In this document: positions 11,399 to 23,955 of the stretch, piece by piece | How the letters are laid out: each line of letters begins with the position of its first letter | Numbering within the stretch: position 1 is the stretch's first letter | Origin: Sciurus carolinensis | Lineage: Eukaryota; Chordata; Mammalia; Rodentia; Sciuridae | Direction of reading: 5' to 3' | DNA: 64,000 nucleotides | Assembly (NCBI RefSeq): GCF_902686445.1 | Contig: NC_062214.1 | Location: forward strand, 47,563,454 to 47,627,453 | Notes under the pieces: generated by a model | What the model was told of the DNA's origin: nothing | Databases searched by the model: none | Seen by the model: only the letters and a program-made list of their open reading frames with translations | Position numbers and translations under genes: made by a program

Positions 11399-13374
11399 AC
11401 CTGACAATTGTTCCTACTATGTGCTGGACTAAGCACCCGAATTTCAAAGAGACATTTTTGCCTTTATGATTTTTGACATCTTTTGGACTGGACAAATTTG
11501 AACAAGTCACAGTATTGATCTACATAATTGCAAGCAATTCGAGGAGAATTTCAGAGTGTCAAGAGAGGCTGTTACCTGGGTCAGGACCTGGTGGAGAATG
11601 GTGGGTAGTTTGGAAAATCTCCTCTGGAAAAAAAAGGTAATGAAGCTAGAATCTAAAGGAGACATAGCTACTAGGAAGAATGATGTCCACATGGCAGATC
11701 AGCACATATCAAAGCCCTGCAGACAAGACTGAGAATGGAGGGAAGTGAGATGGAAGCCTGAGGAATGGAAGTGGGGAGACAGAAGGAGATGGAGCCATCC
11801 AAGCCCAAATAATGACACAAGGTAAACTGAGGGGCCAACATGAGACCTGAATATAGAAGGTGAGCAGACAGTAGACCATAAGTGGTGTGAAGGTAGCACT
11901 CAGAAGGCAGACTCAGCCTTGAACTTGGGTTGCAATGTGGGCTTGCAATCATTCATAGTCTTTCTCTTCGTCTGGGCACCTGTTTTTGTGCAGCCCAGAG
12001 CCAGATTCCTCGTTAACTTGTCATCCTGCAGGAGTCCCCCAGCATGATGTATTGTTGGTGCTTAAGGATAGGGGTTGAATAAATAACTTGCAGCTTGATA
12101 ACCACTCTGACCCCCAGATCTTTGCCAAGCTATCTTTTTTAGTCAGTGGGTCTTTATCTTCTACTTAAGAACTTTCAAATCTACTACTTTCACTTTGTCA
12201 AGTGTTGACATCTTAAAGAAGACAATAAACAACAAGGAGGTATGCTTTGTTTATTCATCCATTAACCTAGAAAGGATCTCTGAAGCACAGAAAGGTCATA
12301 TAAAATGCAGGAACCACCCTGCCCTGGGGGTCATAGGTTCTATTTCATTATTGCCAATAAGCTGGTTAACTCAGCCTCTGCTCTTATCTCCCTCATCTAT
12401 AAGTAAGAAGGTGGAAACAGAGCCTCTGGACAACCTTCCTGCTCTACATCAATCCCAGTGACATTATGCTTCATAATTCCTTCTGGAATTGGGAAGAAAG
12501 CCGCCAGAAAGGGAATGGGCAGTAAGACCACAGCTGAACTCTCTTCACATATACAATAAAACCTCTAACTAATTGCACCCATACAACCCCCGCCCCGACC
12601 CTGAAATTGACCTACTAAGTGTCAAAATGCAATGCAATTTTCCTGCTGGTTATTCTTCTGATTTCTGCTTCATCCTTCAATCCTGCTGCCCACTATGGTT
12701 AATTCAACTGGGACACTCTGGACTTTTCAGCTTCAAGTCTCCCTGCTCAAAAAGAGGTGGCAGAGGTCACAGAGGACCAAGGGCGTGGTGTCTGTGAGTT
12801 CAAGGAAAGAAGCAGAACTTACTTTTCCTGGGTAGTTTTGGCTGAATTTTATCAATAAGATATAGCTTGTGTGCAAACTGAGGAAACCTGGCACCTTGCA
12901 TATTTAATCCTCCCAAGGATAATGATTAGAGTGTAGATTATAGCAAACCCCTCCAAGTACTGATGCTTAAACAAAAGGAATCAACAGCCCAGAGTCCCAA
13001 ACAGCTTTTCTTGGTGAGTCTTTGGATAGAAACTGTTTCAGGTATCACAAGTCTAACAGCATGGTATGTTCCCTGAGTCATGGCCCCAAATCATCTGCTT
13101 TTGCTCTGGAGTCTTACTGAGTAGTCAGAGCTTTCCTTGTAAATTGCTTTAAAAAACATACTTTTCGTCATGCTGGGAATGGAATGTTCTGGTCTCAAAT
13201 ATGGGGACACTTTAATCTCAATTATTTGGGAGCAGATTAATTGGTCTGTGGATTGTTCAGGCATCTGGCTTCTCTTTTTTCTTTTTTCTGGACCAAAAAT
13301 TGAATAAAGGAGGTTATACGAAGTAGACAGAATTGTTTTTGGCACAACACACGTATGATGATATATACATATCT
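11399..13374. other. Intergenic DNA, mostly unassigned
   Basis: No gene is recognised. The stretch about 12335-12425 has a weak MIR-like character. All open frames here are short and lack any family resemblance. Confidence 0.4.
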
Positions 13375-13500
13375 TCCATTTGTTCCTTCACTCAAGTACA
13401 CATTGAGCACCTACTATGCACTGGGCTGTGTTATCTGCATGTGGAGGCAAAGGGCATGGATTGCAGAACCTTATGGGTCTTGTAGCAGACAGGTGAAATG
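13375..13500. repeat. L2/MIR-family fragment
   Basis: The stretch GAGCACCTACTATGCACTGG is the highly recognisable core of L2/MIR-type 3' ends. Confidence 0.6.
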
Positions 13501-13777
13501 AGAGGCAAGACCACTAGGAGAAAGTGACTGGTCATAGACTCTTAGCAGCAGCTCTCTCAGTGGGTGAAGAACAAGTTCAAAGAAGACCCTGGTAAGTAGG
13601 TGACACCAGAGGGTGAGGAGGTCTCAGAGAGATGCAATCCACAGTAACTGCCAGTGGCACAACACAAGGCTGGCACTGATTAGAGACATCAGAAAGACAG
13701 GAAATATGGTAGTTTTTCATTTACAGAGAATTTAAAACTAATTAAAGTTCTGTCTTCTTTTTATTATTTTTAAATTT

Positions 13778-13798
13778 TTTTTTTTTTTTTTTTTTTTT
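13778..13798 (+). repeat. Poly-T tract
   Basis: A T run of about 20 bases after an AT-rich stretch. No retroelement body is recognised. Confidence 0.7.
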
Positions 13799-14099
13799 CC
13801 TTTGCCAAGTCCCAGCAATTCTAAACAAGGTCAATAATAAAATTCTCTTCCCCACTAAAAACGTTTGTTGCTTTAAGTCTTAAACAGTTGTGGTCATCAA
13901 CCTTATTTTAATAATTTATATTTAAACTTAACACCTTTTAATTAGCTATTCTTTAATAAACATTGTGTGTGACTCAGGTGAACTTTGCATTTGACTCAGT
14001 TGGAGAGTTGGTCTCAGCCCATCTGGACTAATCAACTATGGAGTGGGGCCTGTTGCCCAGCACACCTAGCAGTTAATATTCTCACACCGGGTGTTTTGC

Positions 14100-14194
14100 T
14101 GTGGGTGTTTTGTTTAGTATTTTGTGGTGCTAGGGATCAAGCCCAGGGCATGCTAGGGAAGCACTCTACCACAAAGCCACTTGCCAACCCCTGG
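14100..14194 (-). repeat. ID SINE, antisense
   Basis: The body reads in reverse (TGCTAGGGATCAAGCCC, then CACTCTACCACAAAGCCAC). Imperfect flanking duplications are seen at about 14085-14099 (CACCGGGTGTTTTGC) and 14195-14208 (CACTGGGTTTTTGC). Confidence 0.8.
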
Positions 14195-14209
14195 CACTGG
14201 GTTTTTGCA

Positions 14210-15710
14210 AAAAGAAAGCACTTTATTACACAGTTGACTGGTCAAAAGGACAAGGAGCTACGAATTCAAATCTGCCTTCCTGGTTGGTTGCACAGGAATT
14301 CATATGGAAAAGAGAAGGGATGCTTAAGGTTCTTCTGTGCAGGTGTAAAAGGTCCTCCTGAGCATACACATGTTGCGTGTTTCTTTGGGAGGTGTTATGA
14401 CGTTCTGTGTTGTGGGTGATTTTTGAGCTTGTGATGTCAAAAAGGCCATTGATTCAATGAGCTGACTTCTTCTGCACACATCTATTCTTGAAAAGTCAGT
14501 TCCAAACCATTGTGGAGTGGATTATTTTCCTGAAAGACAACTTAAGACCTTTGTATTTAAGAAATTTATGTCCAGTTGTGTCCAGGCCGTAGCCAATTGT
14601 GAAACCATTCATGGGCCTTGGAGGGCAAGTTCATAGTAGTTGGGAATCATTCAGTTTGCCTGGTCTCCAGCTCCTGGGAGTCCACTCATTCTGATTTACA
14701 CAGTAGATTCAAAAGACACAACGATAGCAAAGAGATTATAAGAGAAAGAAAATAGGACCCAGATCTCTTCAATTTCATCATTCTGCATGATCAAGGGAAG
14801 TTCAAACTTTCCCTCTACACATTTGAATTCAATCTGTTGAAATAAACTGGCAATAGAAGGATTAGCAGGAGAGAAACCATAATAGAATTTATTAACCTGT
14901 ACTTGTGCACAGGAGCCTCACAAAATAAGAGTGAAACTCAAAGAAAGCTTAAATAACTTCCTAGGGGAGAGGACAATAGCAGGTGCCATTAAGGGAGAAG
15001 TCAATGATTTGGGGGGGAATTAATGAACCCTGGAGACAGAAATTAGCTTGTAAAGGATTCTCTGAACTCTGAATGAGCCTCAGAGACAGGCAATAGCTGG
15101 TGATAGAAAGTGTTACATGACTCAATCTTTTTTCCTCCAAAGATAATAAAATTTCAGAGTGGGGAAGGAAGGCAATGTGCTCTTTGGTAGGTCTGGTCTT
15201 AAGGCCGATAAGGGGTATCAGAAGAAAGCCTCTTTCAGCATCTTCTGATCTTTGAGAACCTTTACTTTCAAGTATATGACATACCATGGTGCCATATTTT
15301 GGAGTTTGCTATTTTCTGAATTTCGACAGTGACCACGGGGAAAACAGTGGATGCAGTGAGACCTGATTTTTTTTATAAGTGCAAATTTTATATTGTACCT
15401 AAGGTTACTAATCAAATTTGAATACTATTTTTGAAACTTCAAATTTCTCCTTTTTTATTTTTGGCTTTACAACTAAAAAACTAATGAAGACAAAATCGTT
15501 CCTATTGATCATGATGTGATTTTTCACAGAAGTATTTGGTTTTACAGAGATGAGGGTGCTGCAGTGGCCCACCTGGGTACCAGGATCCCAGTCTGGTTCT
15601 GAAAAAAGCACTGGAGAACACATTTCTTAGGCAGCGGTGGCTCATCAATGACTGATCACATGTTTTGCATTGAAGGGATAGAAGACATCTGTACTGTGAA
15701 AAAGTGGGAT
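14210..15710. other. Intergenic DNA, unassigned
   Basis: No gene and no confidently named repeat are seen. The open frames are short and without family resemblance. Confidence 0.4.
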
Positions 15711-15714
15711 TTAA

Positions 15715-16110
15715 ACCCTGAGCTTTCACTTAGTAGCTGTGTGACCCTAGGCAAACTATGAACCACTCTGTTCATTGTTGTGTGGTTCAACTGTGATTCT
15801 TTTCTCAACTGCCAACCTCATGGGGTTTTGCAAATGAGCACATACCCAAGAAACTCTCAGAAAAGTGACTAATTACCATCACACCAGGAACCTGCTGAGC
15901 TGGAATCTCCCTCCTGAAACCCAAACTGTGCCTCCTTTGCTGGTTTTGGATTTGGGCTTAACCCTTTGCCTCTCTAGAAATTAGTTTCCTCGTTCATCAA
16001 ACAGGAAAAATAGGTAATACAAAGCCATCGTGCTGTGGAGAGGGTTAAATTAAATGAGTTAATAGCTGCTTCCTATAGAGACTGGGACAGAGCAGCCATC
16101 AGTAGAAAAC
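15715..16110 (+). repeat. MIR fragments
   Basis: Two MIR-like pieces are seen. The core AGCTGTGTGACCCTAGGCAA lies near 15735. A second piece from about 15957 has CTTAACCCTTTGCCTC, then GTTTCCTC, then AAATGAGTTAATAGC. They may be one element split by unrelated DNA. Confidence 0.65.
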
Positions 16111-16119
16111 AGTCACTTG

Positions 16120-16817
16120 TCAGGCAGCCCTCAGTAGACAATGGTAGATGTTACTTCGATTGTAAAGAAGAGAGAAAAGTTAGGCACCATATCTCCAGGC
16201 CTCATCCCCAACACAGACAAGCATCAAAAGGAACAAAACCCCTATTACATTTACCAGAGATGAGGAGATTTTATTTTTCAAAGTGTTTTCCTACTTTCAA
16301 GTCTTTGTTTGGATCCTTGTCTGAGTAAACATTCTTATTAGAGCATTATTGATTTTTCCACATTAGTAAATAGTCTCCTCACATAATTTATCATGCACAA
16401 TATTTATAGAAAACTTGACAGGGCCGAATGTTGTTTTTAAGGTTAACTTGTGTTCACCCCTTGACAACCAGCTTTGATAAGCAAAGGCCGTTTGTTAGCC
16501 TTTGGAAAGAGATAAATCACAAAGAAGAACCAAGCTTTCTGCAGGATTTTTTTTACACATTTAATCTCCAGTGACAGTTCTGTGACCAAAATACAAGTCT
16601 GCCAATCTCACTCATGTGGATGCAAATGGTTTGCAGGTTCTGTTTGGCATTTACAACATTCTCAGTAGTTCCAGTAAGATGTCCTGACAATTTAGCCCTA
16701 TTTAGATAATATAATTTAACAGAAATAAAAATGATCTATTTGGCCTAACATAGGAAGATTGGATTTTCCATGAAAATGAGAACATTGATGAAGCCAGAAT
16801 TAAGGACAGGTAGTTAG
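16120..16817. other. Intergenic DNA with a possible conserved non-coding stretch
   Basis: Nothing gene-like is seen. The stretch 16430-16600 is free of recognisable repeats, well mixed in composition, and contains TGATAAGCAAAGG and other transcription-factor-like words. Conservation cannot be judged from one sequence. Confidence 0.3.
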
Positions 16818-17287
16818 TGTAGAATTAGGGGATCGAGTCAATTCGAGGAAATGAAGCCATGAAGCCATCTGCCTCTGAAAGTTGGAGACTGCCTCTGGAA
16901 GACTGGAATGTCAAGGATCTCCAGAGCCCATTGATTACCAAATTTACCTGCCTTTATCAAGGACTGCAGGCAAGGAGCTTCTAATTAATGTCCCCTGGGC
17001 CCTTACCTGCCTGAATCACCTTGGCCCTCCCCCTGTCTATGGCTTCTCACTTAATGCAAAACCAGGCCTAGTCATGGAGGCAGGAAGGAGAGATAAGGGG
17101 GAGAGAACTGGAGAACAAAAGAGACCTTTACCTATAAAAGTTGTAGGGTGCGCTCACTTCTTGAGACTTTAGAACATCAGCCATGGCCCCCTTCTTCCTG
17201 CCGGGAGAAGTCTGTATTATTACCTTTAAATAAAACCTGCTTAATATGCTTGCCTTGGCGTGCTTCTCTAGTGTTCAATCTTCAACA
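16818..17287 (+). mobile_element. Solo LTR of an endogenous retrovirus (ERV1-type by its 4-bp duplication)
   Basis: This is a 470-bp unit beginning TGTAGAAT and ending TTCAACA (TG...CA ends, imperfectly inverted). It is flanked by the 4-bp direct repeat TTAG at 16814-16817 and 17288-17291. Inside are a TATA box (TATAAAA, 17133-17139) and a polyadenylation signal (AATAAA, 17229-17234) near the end, the normal U3-R-U5 order. No internal viral genes flank it, so it is a recombined solo LTR. The family name is not assigned. Confidence 0.82.
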
Positions 17288-17757
17288 TTAGAAGGAGCAG
17301 AACTCATCACTGGTAAACGGCAGTATCGTTGACACAAGAATTGTTGGGGAAAAAAAAATCCTGTGATTTGAATATATTGACCTGCTTTCCAGTGAAAATT
17401 TACTTTTCTTTGAGAAGCTGATGGGGAATCTTGGAGATTCCTGAAAAGTATAAACAAGCTTTGGAGGGACAGACATCACAGCACACAGCATTCACTGAGA
17501 ACTTTTCAGGTGTGAGTTGTGTCCATGTCCACACCCAGGAATCCTTGGGTGGGAGTTAGGACTACTCTTTACAGCTGGGGAGACTACTCCAAAAGCCTAC
17601 AGAAAAACTGAGTCTTAGCCTGGTTCCCTGAGGAGAAGACTGCTGCCTTCTTTTTGGCTGACCTCAGTGGGCATCTCCCAATCTCTGCTGATTTAGAAAA
17701 AAAAAGGGGGGGGGGGAATAATAGCTACTATCTTCTGTAATTCTGATTACTACTGAA

Positions 17758-17925
17758 AATGTGCCACTTACTAGCCATGAGTCCATGAGCAAGTATTTTT
17801 TCCTCTATGGAACACAGTTCCCTTAACTGTCAGTGTTGTCCCACCCCACAGAGGCATGAAGATTAACAAGATGACTTAGTACAGCACTTGGCACAGTCAG
17901 TGCTTAGTCTACAGTTGCTATAATC
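17758..17925 (+). repeat. MIR fragment
   Basis: The order of CCACTTACTAGCCATGAGTC, then TTCCCTTAACTGTCAG, then CAGCACTTGGCACAGTCAGT follows the MIR consensus from core to 3' end. Confidence 0.75.
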
Positions 17926-18442
17926 AACCACATGAACACAGACTCCCGCTTCCTATTCAGCAGTTCTAACGATTATGGTTATTTTGCCCTAGTTGGTTCT
18001 CAGGAGGGGCCACCAAGAACACCTCAAAAAAAAGAAAAGTGTAGTGTGTTCTAAGTCCCCACACTTCCCAAAGATGCGGAGATGGAGCAGTGCTTGATAG
18101 CAGCGCACCTGCGCACAGAGAAGAGTGACCACCTGCTGCCAGTGCATGCCAGGAGCACACTGGAGCACAGCCCATCAGAGCAGAGCTGGCAGGCACAGGC
18201 ACAGGACTCAGGTAGTGTGTAGTGCATGGGTGGTGTGTGTGTGTTTTCAAACACACACGACCAGAGAGTGTCCCGGGATTTCATATGTGCTCAGGGAGAT
18301 TACCTTACCTATTTTGGGATTATAACATCCATGTCTTGTTCAAAATTTTGGCATCATGTCAGTGGTTGGTGTACCTATATAACAGTGTATCACTCCAGCT
18401 GCTGGGGATCCAGAGCCACATTTAGGACCTTCCAGTTTTGTG
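17926..18442. other. Intergenic DNA, unassigned
   Basis: Unassigned sequence with a short imperfect GT stretch near 18230-18260. No gene is seen. Confidence 0.4.
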
Positions 18443-18692
18443 TGCTATAGTTTGCATATAATTTGTCTTCCAAAGATCTTGTGATGGAAGCTTGGTCCCC
18501 ATGTAATGTTTTTGAGAGGTGATGGAGTCCTTAAGAGTTGGAGTCTAGTGAAGGTGACTAGGTCAGAGCAGCCCTTGTGAGGGAATGAAGGCATGAGTGG
18601 ATTAATGCCCACCCCCCAACAGTGAGGGTAGTTGTTACAAAAGATTGAGACTCCTGCCTCCCTAGTGCCCTGCTGCTTTTCTTGTCATGTGA

Positions 18693-18724
<32 letters not shown>

Positions 18725-18755
18725 CTTCTCTTTCTTTCTCTCTCTCTGTCTCTCT

Positions 18756-18831
<76 letters not shown>

Positions 18832-19026
18832 ACCCCACACACACACTGTAATTCTCATGCAATACTATTCACCACCTTGTGATGCAACCAGGGAGCCCTT
18901 ACCAGAAGATGGTACCATGCTGTTTGAACTTTCCAGCCACCAGAATCATGAGCCAAATAAACCTCTCTTCTCTATAGATTACCCAAGTCCAGGTATTTTG
19001 TTATAGCAACACAATGGGCTAAGACA
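18443..19026 (+). mobile_element. MaLR-type (ERVL-MaLR) LTR
   Basis: It begins TGCTATAGTTTGCAT and ends ATGGGCTAAGACA. In between are the MaLR landmarks TGAGTGGATTAATGCC, GAGCCAAATAAACCTCT (with the polyadenylation signal) and TTATAGCAACACAATGGGC. A large CT/CA microsatellite has expanded inside it. It is a solo LTR; no internal region is recognised. Confidence 0.85.
18690..18846 (+). repeat. Compound (CT)n(CA)n microsatellite
   Basis: A long TCTC tract merges directly into a CA run of about 14 units. It lies where the LTR consensus is naturally CT-rich, so it probably grew from the LTR's own seed. Confidence 0.92.
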
Positions 19027-22000
19027 GGCAGCTTCTCTGGAGGGCCTTTCATAGTATCAGAGACACAGACCCTCCTTAGTAGGCTGCAAAAGAAGGAGGC
19101 TGCAAATGCACCTCATCTGTAACCATCACTAGCATGTGCCTATCAGGAGGCATACACACTGGTTTTTGGAGCCCATGTGCGGGTTAGGTCAGAGATGAGG
19201 CTCTTCTTGGGACATAAGTATTCAGAGCTATTGGCAAAGTGCTTGGATTTTTTAGGCAGTTGTTCATGGAACTCCTCAGATGCCCTCTTGACCCCATTTA
19301 GTTACTTCTTGGAGTCTGGTCTTACTTATTCCCTTCAACTATTTCACAAAAAACCTGGAATTTGTCCCTGTGGTCCTGAGATACAAGGAGAGAGCCCTCA
19401 GTTATAGTGAAAGACACCTGTGAATTCTTCTTTCCCTCCTGGTCCACCCACACTCTGACCTTCAGCTAAGTAACTCTATTGTACCCTTAATTTCCTTCTA
19501 TGAAAGGCCAAAGTGCCACTACAGCCCCTTCCTTCTATACATTGGAGGAAAATAAGAGCAGGTGAGGGAATGGGCCAACTAAGACAAGCCTGCAAACATG
19601 CATATTGCTCCATTATTGTCTTTATTCACTGAATAAATGGATGAAGACTGCTCACATCTCATAAACAACAACTTTCTGAAGTAGGTTCCAATTGGTCATT
19701 TTAAACATTAAACTAGGTTGTGTTTTGATATCCCTTTTGTTGAAAATAACACATAACTTTATCTTGTACAAGCTGCTTGATCTGTTTCTCTCAGTTTCCA
19801 TGTCTTCATCTCTTGGAAAGAAGGAAAGGTGGCAGGGGAGGAGGCAGGACAAGCTGAAGGGGGAGAGACATGGCCATCCTGCAGCTCCAGTGGATGGAGA
19901 AAATTCACAGGTGCTGGCAGCTGAGATGGGGTGCTTGTATACTAGCAGTGGGGACCAGGGATGTGAGTGGGACACAAACTGAGTCTACCCTTGGGTGAAA
20001 AGGATGGAGAAGAGTCCTTACAAATCAGGCATCCCCACCAGGACTGGATTCTCTAAGACATGAAGGCATGATTGACACATTGATGCCAGTTACCAGCTGA
20101 AAGATGTTAACTTGATGAGAATCCAAGTAAAGATGTTTCAAGGTGTGCAGAGCCCCCACGACCCTATTTCTGGCTGATTATACTAATGTATCTGACTGTA
20201 TGTGGATCCTTCTGCCCTTGGTTGGGCTTATTTCTCTAATATTATTTCACTGGTGGTTGCATTTCATCATCCAGTTTCATTTCCCATAACAGTTCTGGAT
20301 CATGTCTGGTTTCCTCCTGCAACCATGAATCACGCTTTCCACACCCTACCTTTCTCCTGTACAACAAGAGAAGCATGCTTCTTCACAGGACTCATTCCTG
20401 TCTGTTTTCTCTTAGCAGATGGTTGGTTTCATCCTTGTTTTCCAGTTCTTTCTAGAAAGTAAAAGTTGGGAAATAAACTGTCCCCTGTTCTGGAAGAAAC
20501 TAACAGTGCTTTTTCAGGGTCTCTACAGTAACACTGGGTGTCTCCCAAGCTGGGGGTGCCACTCCCAGTCAGTTAAAACAAGTTACAGCAAAACCACATA
20601 ACTACTTCTGCTCCTGGGTATCTATATCTGGATGAAGCTAACTGCCGGTTCCCAGGTTGGGTCTAGCTCTTCATTATTAAGTATTACACCCACATAGTGT
20701 TTTGAATTTTTCATTAATTGCACATATTTTTAAAATATGAGATCTTAAAGAAAGACCTGAATTCTTTTGGAAAACTGAAGTGCCTTGTCATGCTGCCCTC
20801 TGCTTTGTCAGGTGGTCAGCAGCCACACCAGCTTCCCCATCTGTGCAACTGTGCTGGCTCTGTAGCCCTGGAGGCCTCAGCCTCACTAAACATCAGTTCA
20901 ATAGCCCACATGCCTTCTTCCATCAAAAGCCATGGTAACTCTTCAACAGTAAGCTACTTGGAGTTTATCCTGGATTGGGTGTGCATTTCTCTCTATAGAA
21001 AGTATGTTGTGAAAATTTCCAATTATAAAATCTTAGGAATTTTTGATGTCTCTCCCATGGCGGCCCTCTCTCATTTTTCTTAAGAGACAAACTTTAGGAG
21101 ACACAGAGATTCTTCTATCCAGGTGTTAAAACTTGACAGGTATGAGCCCATGCTGGACTGACCCTCTTCTGGCCAACACCTGACTCAGGAAGGACAGGTT
21201 GCACTGGCTGCCCCAGAGGTGTAAGGTAAAGTTCTGGGTGCCTCTAGGAAAGTCTCCCTTACCTTTAGATAGAGACCAGAGAAATGGTCATCCTAACCTC
21301 TAAGCGATCTTCTGGCTGCTGGCCCATAAATATAGAACAGAAAGATAGAAGGAGACTGAGTCCCCAAAGTTCCTGGAACTGCAGAATTAGCTAACCCTGG
21401 AATCACACCAGTTAGGACTTCTTTTATGAAATTATCACCATTTTTGTTTGAATAACTTGTTCTTCCAGTCAAAAATATTCTCTCCAGACTTCTGATTCCT
21501 AAAAATTTCACTTTGTGGGATGAGAACTGACCCCGAGGCCTCTGAAGTCTTTCCCAGGTTCTCAGAGGTGTGGTCTGTTTGCAGAATCAAATTTCCACAC
21601 TATTATTCTACAGGTCAAGCTTCCCTCCCATAATCCCCCTTCCCATATTGGAAAAGAGATGAAAGACAAAACCCAACCAAGTGGGTTGCCTCAAATTGTA
21701 GAGAAAATCTCCCTGGCCAGGTGCTGACTGAGTGGAGGAGGGAGGTGGCTGCTTATACCTGTAGAAGTTCCAGCAGGTGGCTCAGAACAACTGTAAACAA
21801 TAGTTTTAGGAGACAGACTTTTTGTCTGCCTGTTCATGCTCCAAATCTGTACCACACCTAGGGGTACTGTGAAAGCAGGGAGCAGTAGATAGCACAAACA
21901 GGTCATGAGCAGATGTGCCTGAGCTGGCCAGAGATCATCCATTCACACCCATGTACCTGCCACCATCTTCTTTTTTCCCATGGGAATGAAGTAAGTGACA

Positions 22001-22599
22001 AAAAGTGGGTTGAGACACTTAGTCACTTCAGGTTTTAATATGCAGTGACTGCTCCTGATTTACTTCAGGGGAAGGCTGCATTCTTTGCCTGTTTGGGATA
22101 TAACATGATGCTGTCCTATCATGACAAGGCAGCTCCACATGGTTTCCTAGAAAAGGCAAAGCCAGAACATGCGGAGACTGCCACATTTCACCTGAGTATT
22201 CAGCAAGTGTGTGCATTGTTTCTTGTAGCTCTTCCATTTTAAAAGTGGAAGTGATTTTAGTGTGTTTTTTTCTGAGTCCAGATAAAAAAGTATAGTTTAA
22301 AATGATAGCCAGTTTGTAGAAGTTGGCATGCCATCTTGCAGAACCAGCTGATGATGACACAGAATTCCATTAAACAGACATAATTTTATTTAACTCAAAG
22401 TTGTAAGTTATGGGCAGAGAAACTGCATAACACAGTATGTCCAAAAAAACCATAAAGGATGTGGACGACAGCTGGAACACAGTCCTGCTCTGGTTGAGGT
22501 TTATGATTGGTTTCTTCTCCCTGTAATGGACAACGTGATTCTAAAAGACACATAAGAAGAGCAGGCATCTAACTCAAACCACTGCCTTCTCTACAGCCA
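19027..22599. other. Intergenic DNA, unassigned
   Basis: About 3.5 kb with no gene and no repeat I can name with confidence. The open frames are all short and without family resemblance. Confidence 0.4.
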
Positions 22600-23309
22600 G
22601 TGACCTTCTCTCTTCCTGCCCAGTCAACACACTGGACTGTGTATTTGTCAGGCCTATTTTCTCATCTCTCTTCTCCATGCATCATGTTCATTTCCTTCCT
22701 CTTTGATGTCCTAAAGCTGCTTTCACACAGGCCCATGGCAATCTCCAGTTACATGACCCTCAGACATACCTTCGGGTATTCTCTTGTGCCTAGATGCCAG
22801 GCGGTAACCAGGCCCTGTATTTCTTCCCAACTCTCTGGTGGCTATCCTCCTCTGGCTCACTCCTGGATCTGTCTCTCTTATGTCCTGTTTGTCCCTATAC
22901 CATCTCATCTACTCATAACTTCTCTATTATTGCCTCTCTCTCACAGGCACATGAATGTCCCGGTCCACATTAGACCTGTCCCTTCAGCCCCAAATCAGAA
23001 CATTCAGCTACCTGCTTTTCTGCTTGATGTCTCAAAGTCACCAAGACCAAAATCACACTCATGTTCTACCCAGTGATATGCCAGGTGTGGGAGACATCCT
23101 GGCTTCCCACCTGCCCCAGACTCTTAGGATGATATGAGTCCTCTATTTGCCTGCTCACCTGACCCCACCCCACCCTAGACTGCAAGGGGGTTTTAATCAG
23201 ACCCCTGCTGCAGTTTCTCTCCTCTTCTCCCTGCAATGTTGTTTGGAAGGTCATGTGGAAATATAAACCTGGCCTTTTCTTTCTACACAAGCATGCAAAT
23301 AATGAAATA
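22600..23309. other. Intergenic C/T-biased DNA, possibly old L2
   Basis: Pyrimidine-biased sequence just before a clear L2 fragment. It may be a more decayed part of the same LINE2, but no landmark is secure. Confidence 0.3.
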
Positions 23310-23785
23310 CTGCTGGAGCTTCCCATTGCTCTCAGGATAAAAATCAGAATCTCAATATGGCCTTGTTATGCTTGGTACTTATCGCTTTCCTATGTTCATT
23401 TCCACATGCACTAGTCACAGTTCTGTGGGTGCTCTGGTTCCCTCCACAGGGCATTTGCATTGCTACATATCCTGGCCTACACACACTCATGTGCCTATAC
23501 ATCTGCACACGTAAACTGCTTGACTAGTTAACTCTGTGAACTTTATAAGATCTTGGTGAAATTTTGCCATCTTTCTATAGTAGATCCAAATTCCTTGTTA
23601 TTTGTTCTAACAGCAAACTTCTCAATTCTGTGTTTCTTCTACTTAGCATATTTATAACTTAACAGGTGTGCACTTGATCTTCCTCTGATAACCTGTAAAC
23701 CCATCAGAGCTGGAAATTTCTCTATTGTCCATCACCAGATCCCCAGTGCCTACTACAGGGAACAGTTGATCAATTATTATTTGGT
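23310..23785 (+). repeat. LINE2 (L2) 3' fragment
   Basis: Landmarks of the L2 3' region occur in order: CTTCCCATTGCTCTCAGGAT, then AGGGCATTTGCATTGCTACA, then CACCAGATCCCCAGTGCCTA near the end. Confidence 0.72.
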
Positions 23786-23890
23786 CCCAGTCATAAATGA
23801 GAATTACCAGGGGAGGGTGACTAATTTCATTGCACCCCCTTTCTGGACTAGGCAAATCAGGCTTCCTGTGAGTGAGACTTGGGCAAAGAG

Positions 23891-23955
23891 GGTTTTTTTT
23901 TTTTTTTTTTTTTCCCCACACATGTACACACACACATGTGCATGCACACACTGAT
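23891..23955 (+). repeat. Poly-T followed by CA-rich microsatellite
   Basis: A T run of about 22 is followed by CCCCACACATG and CA repeats. Confidence 0.8.

Noticed and set aside
16882..17172. 96-codon open frame at the solo LTR
   Set aside because: It lies inside the U3 region of an LTR and has no similarity to a viral or cellular protein.
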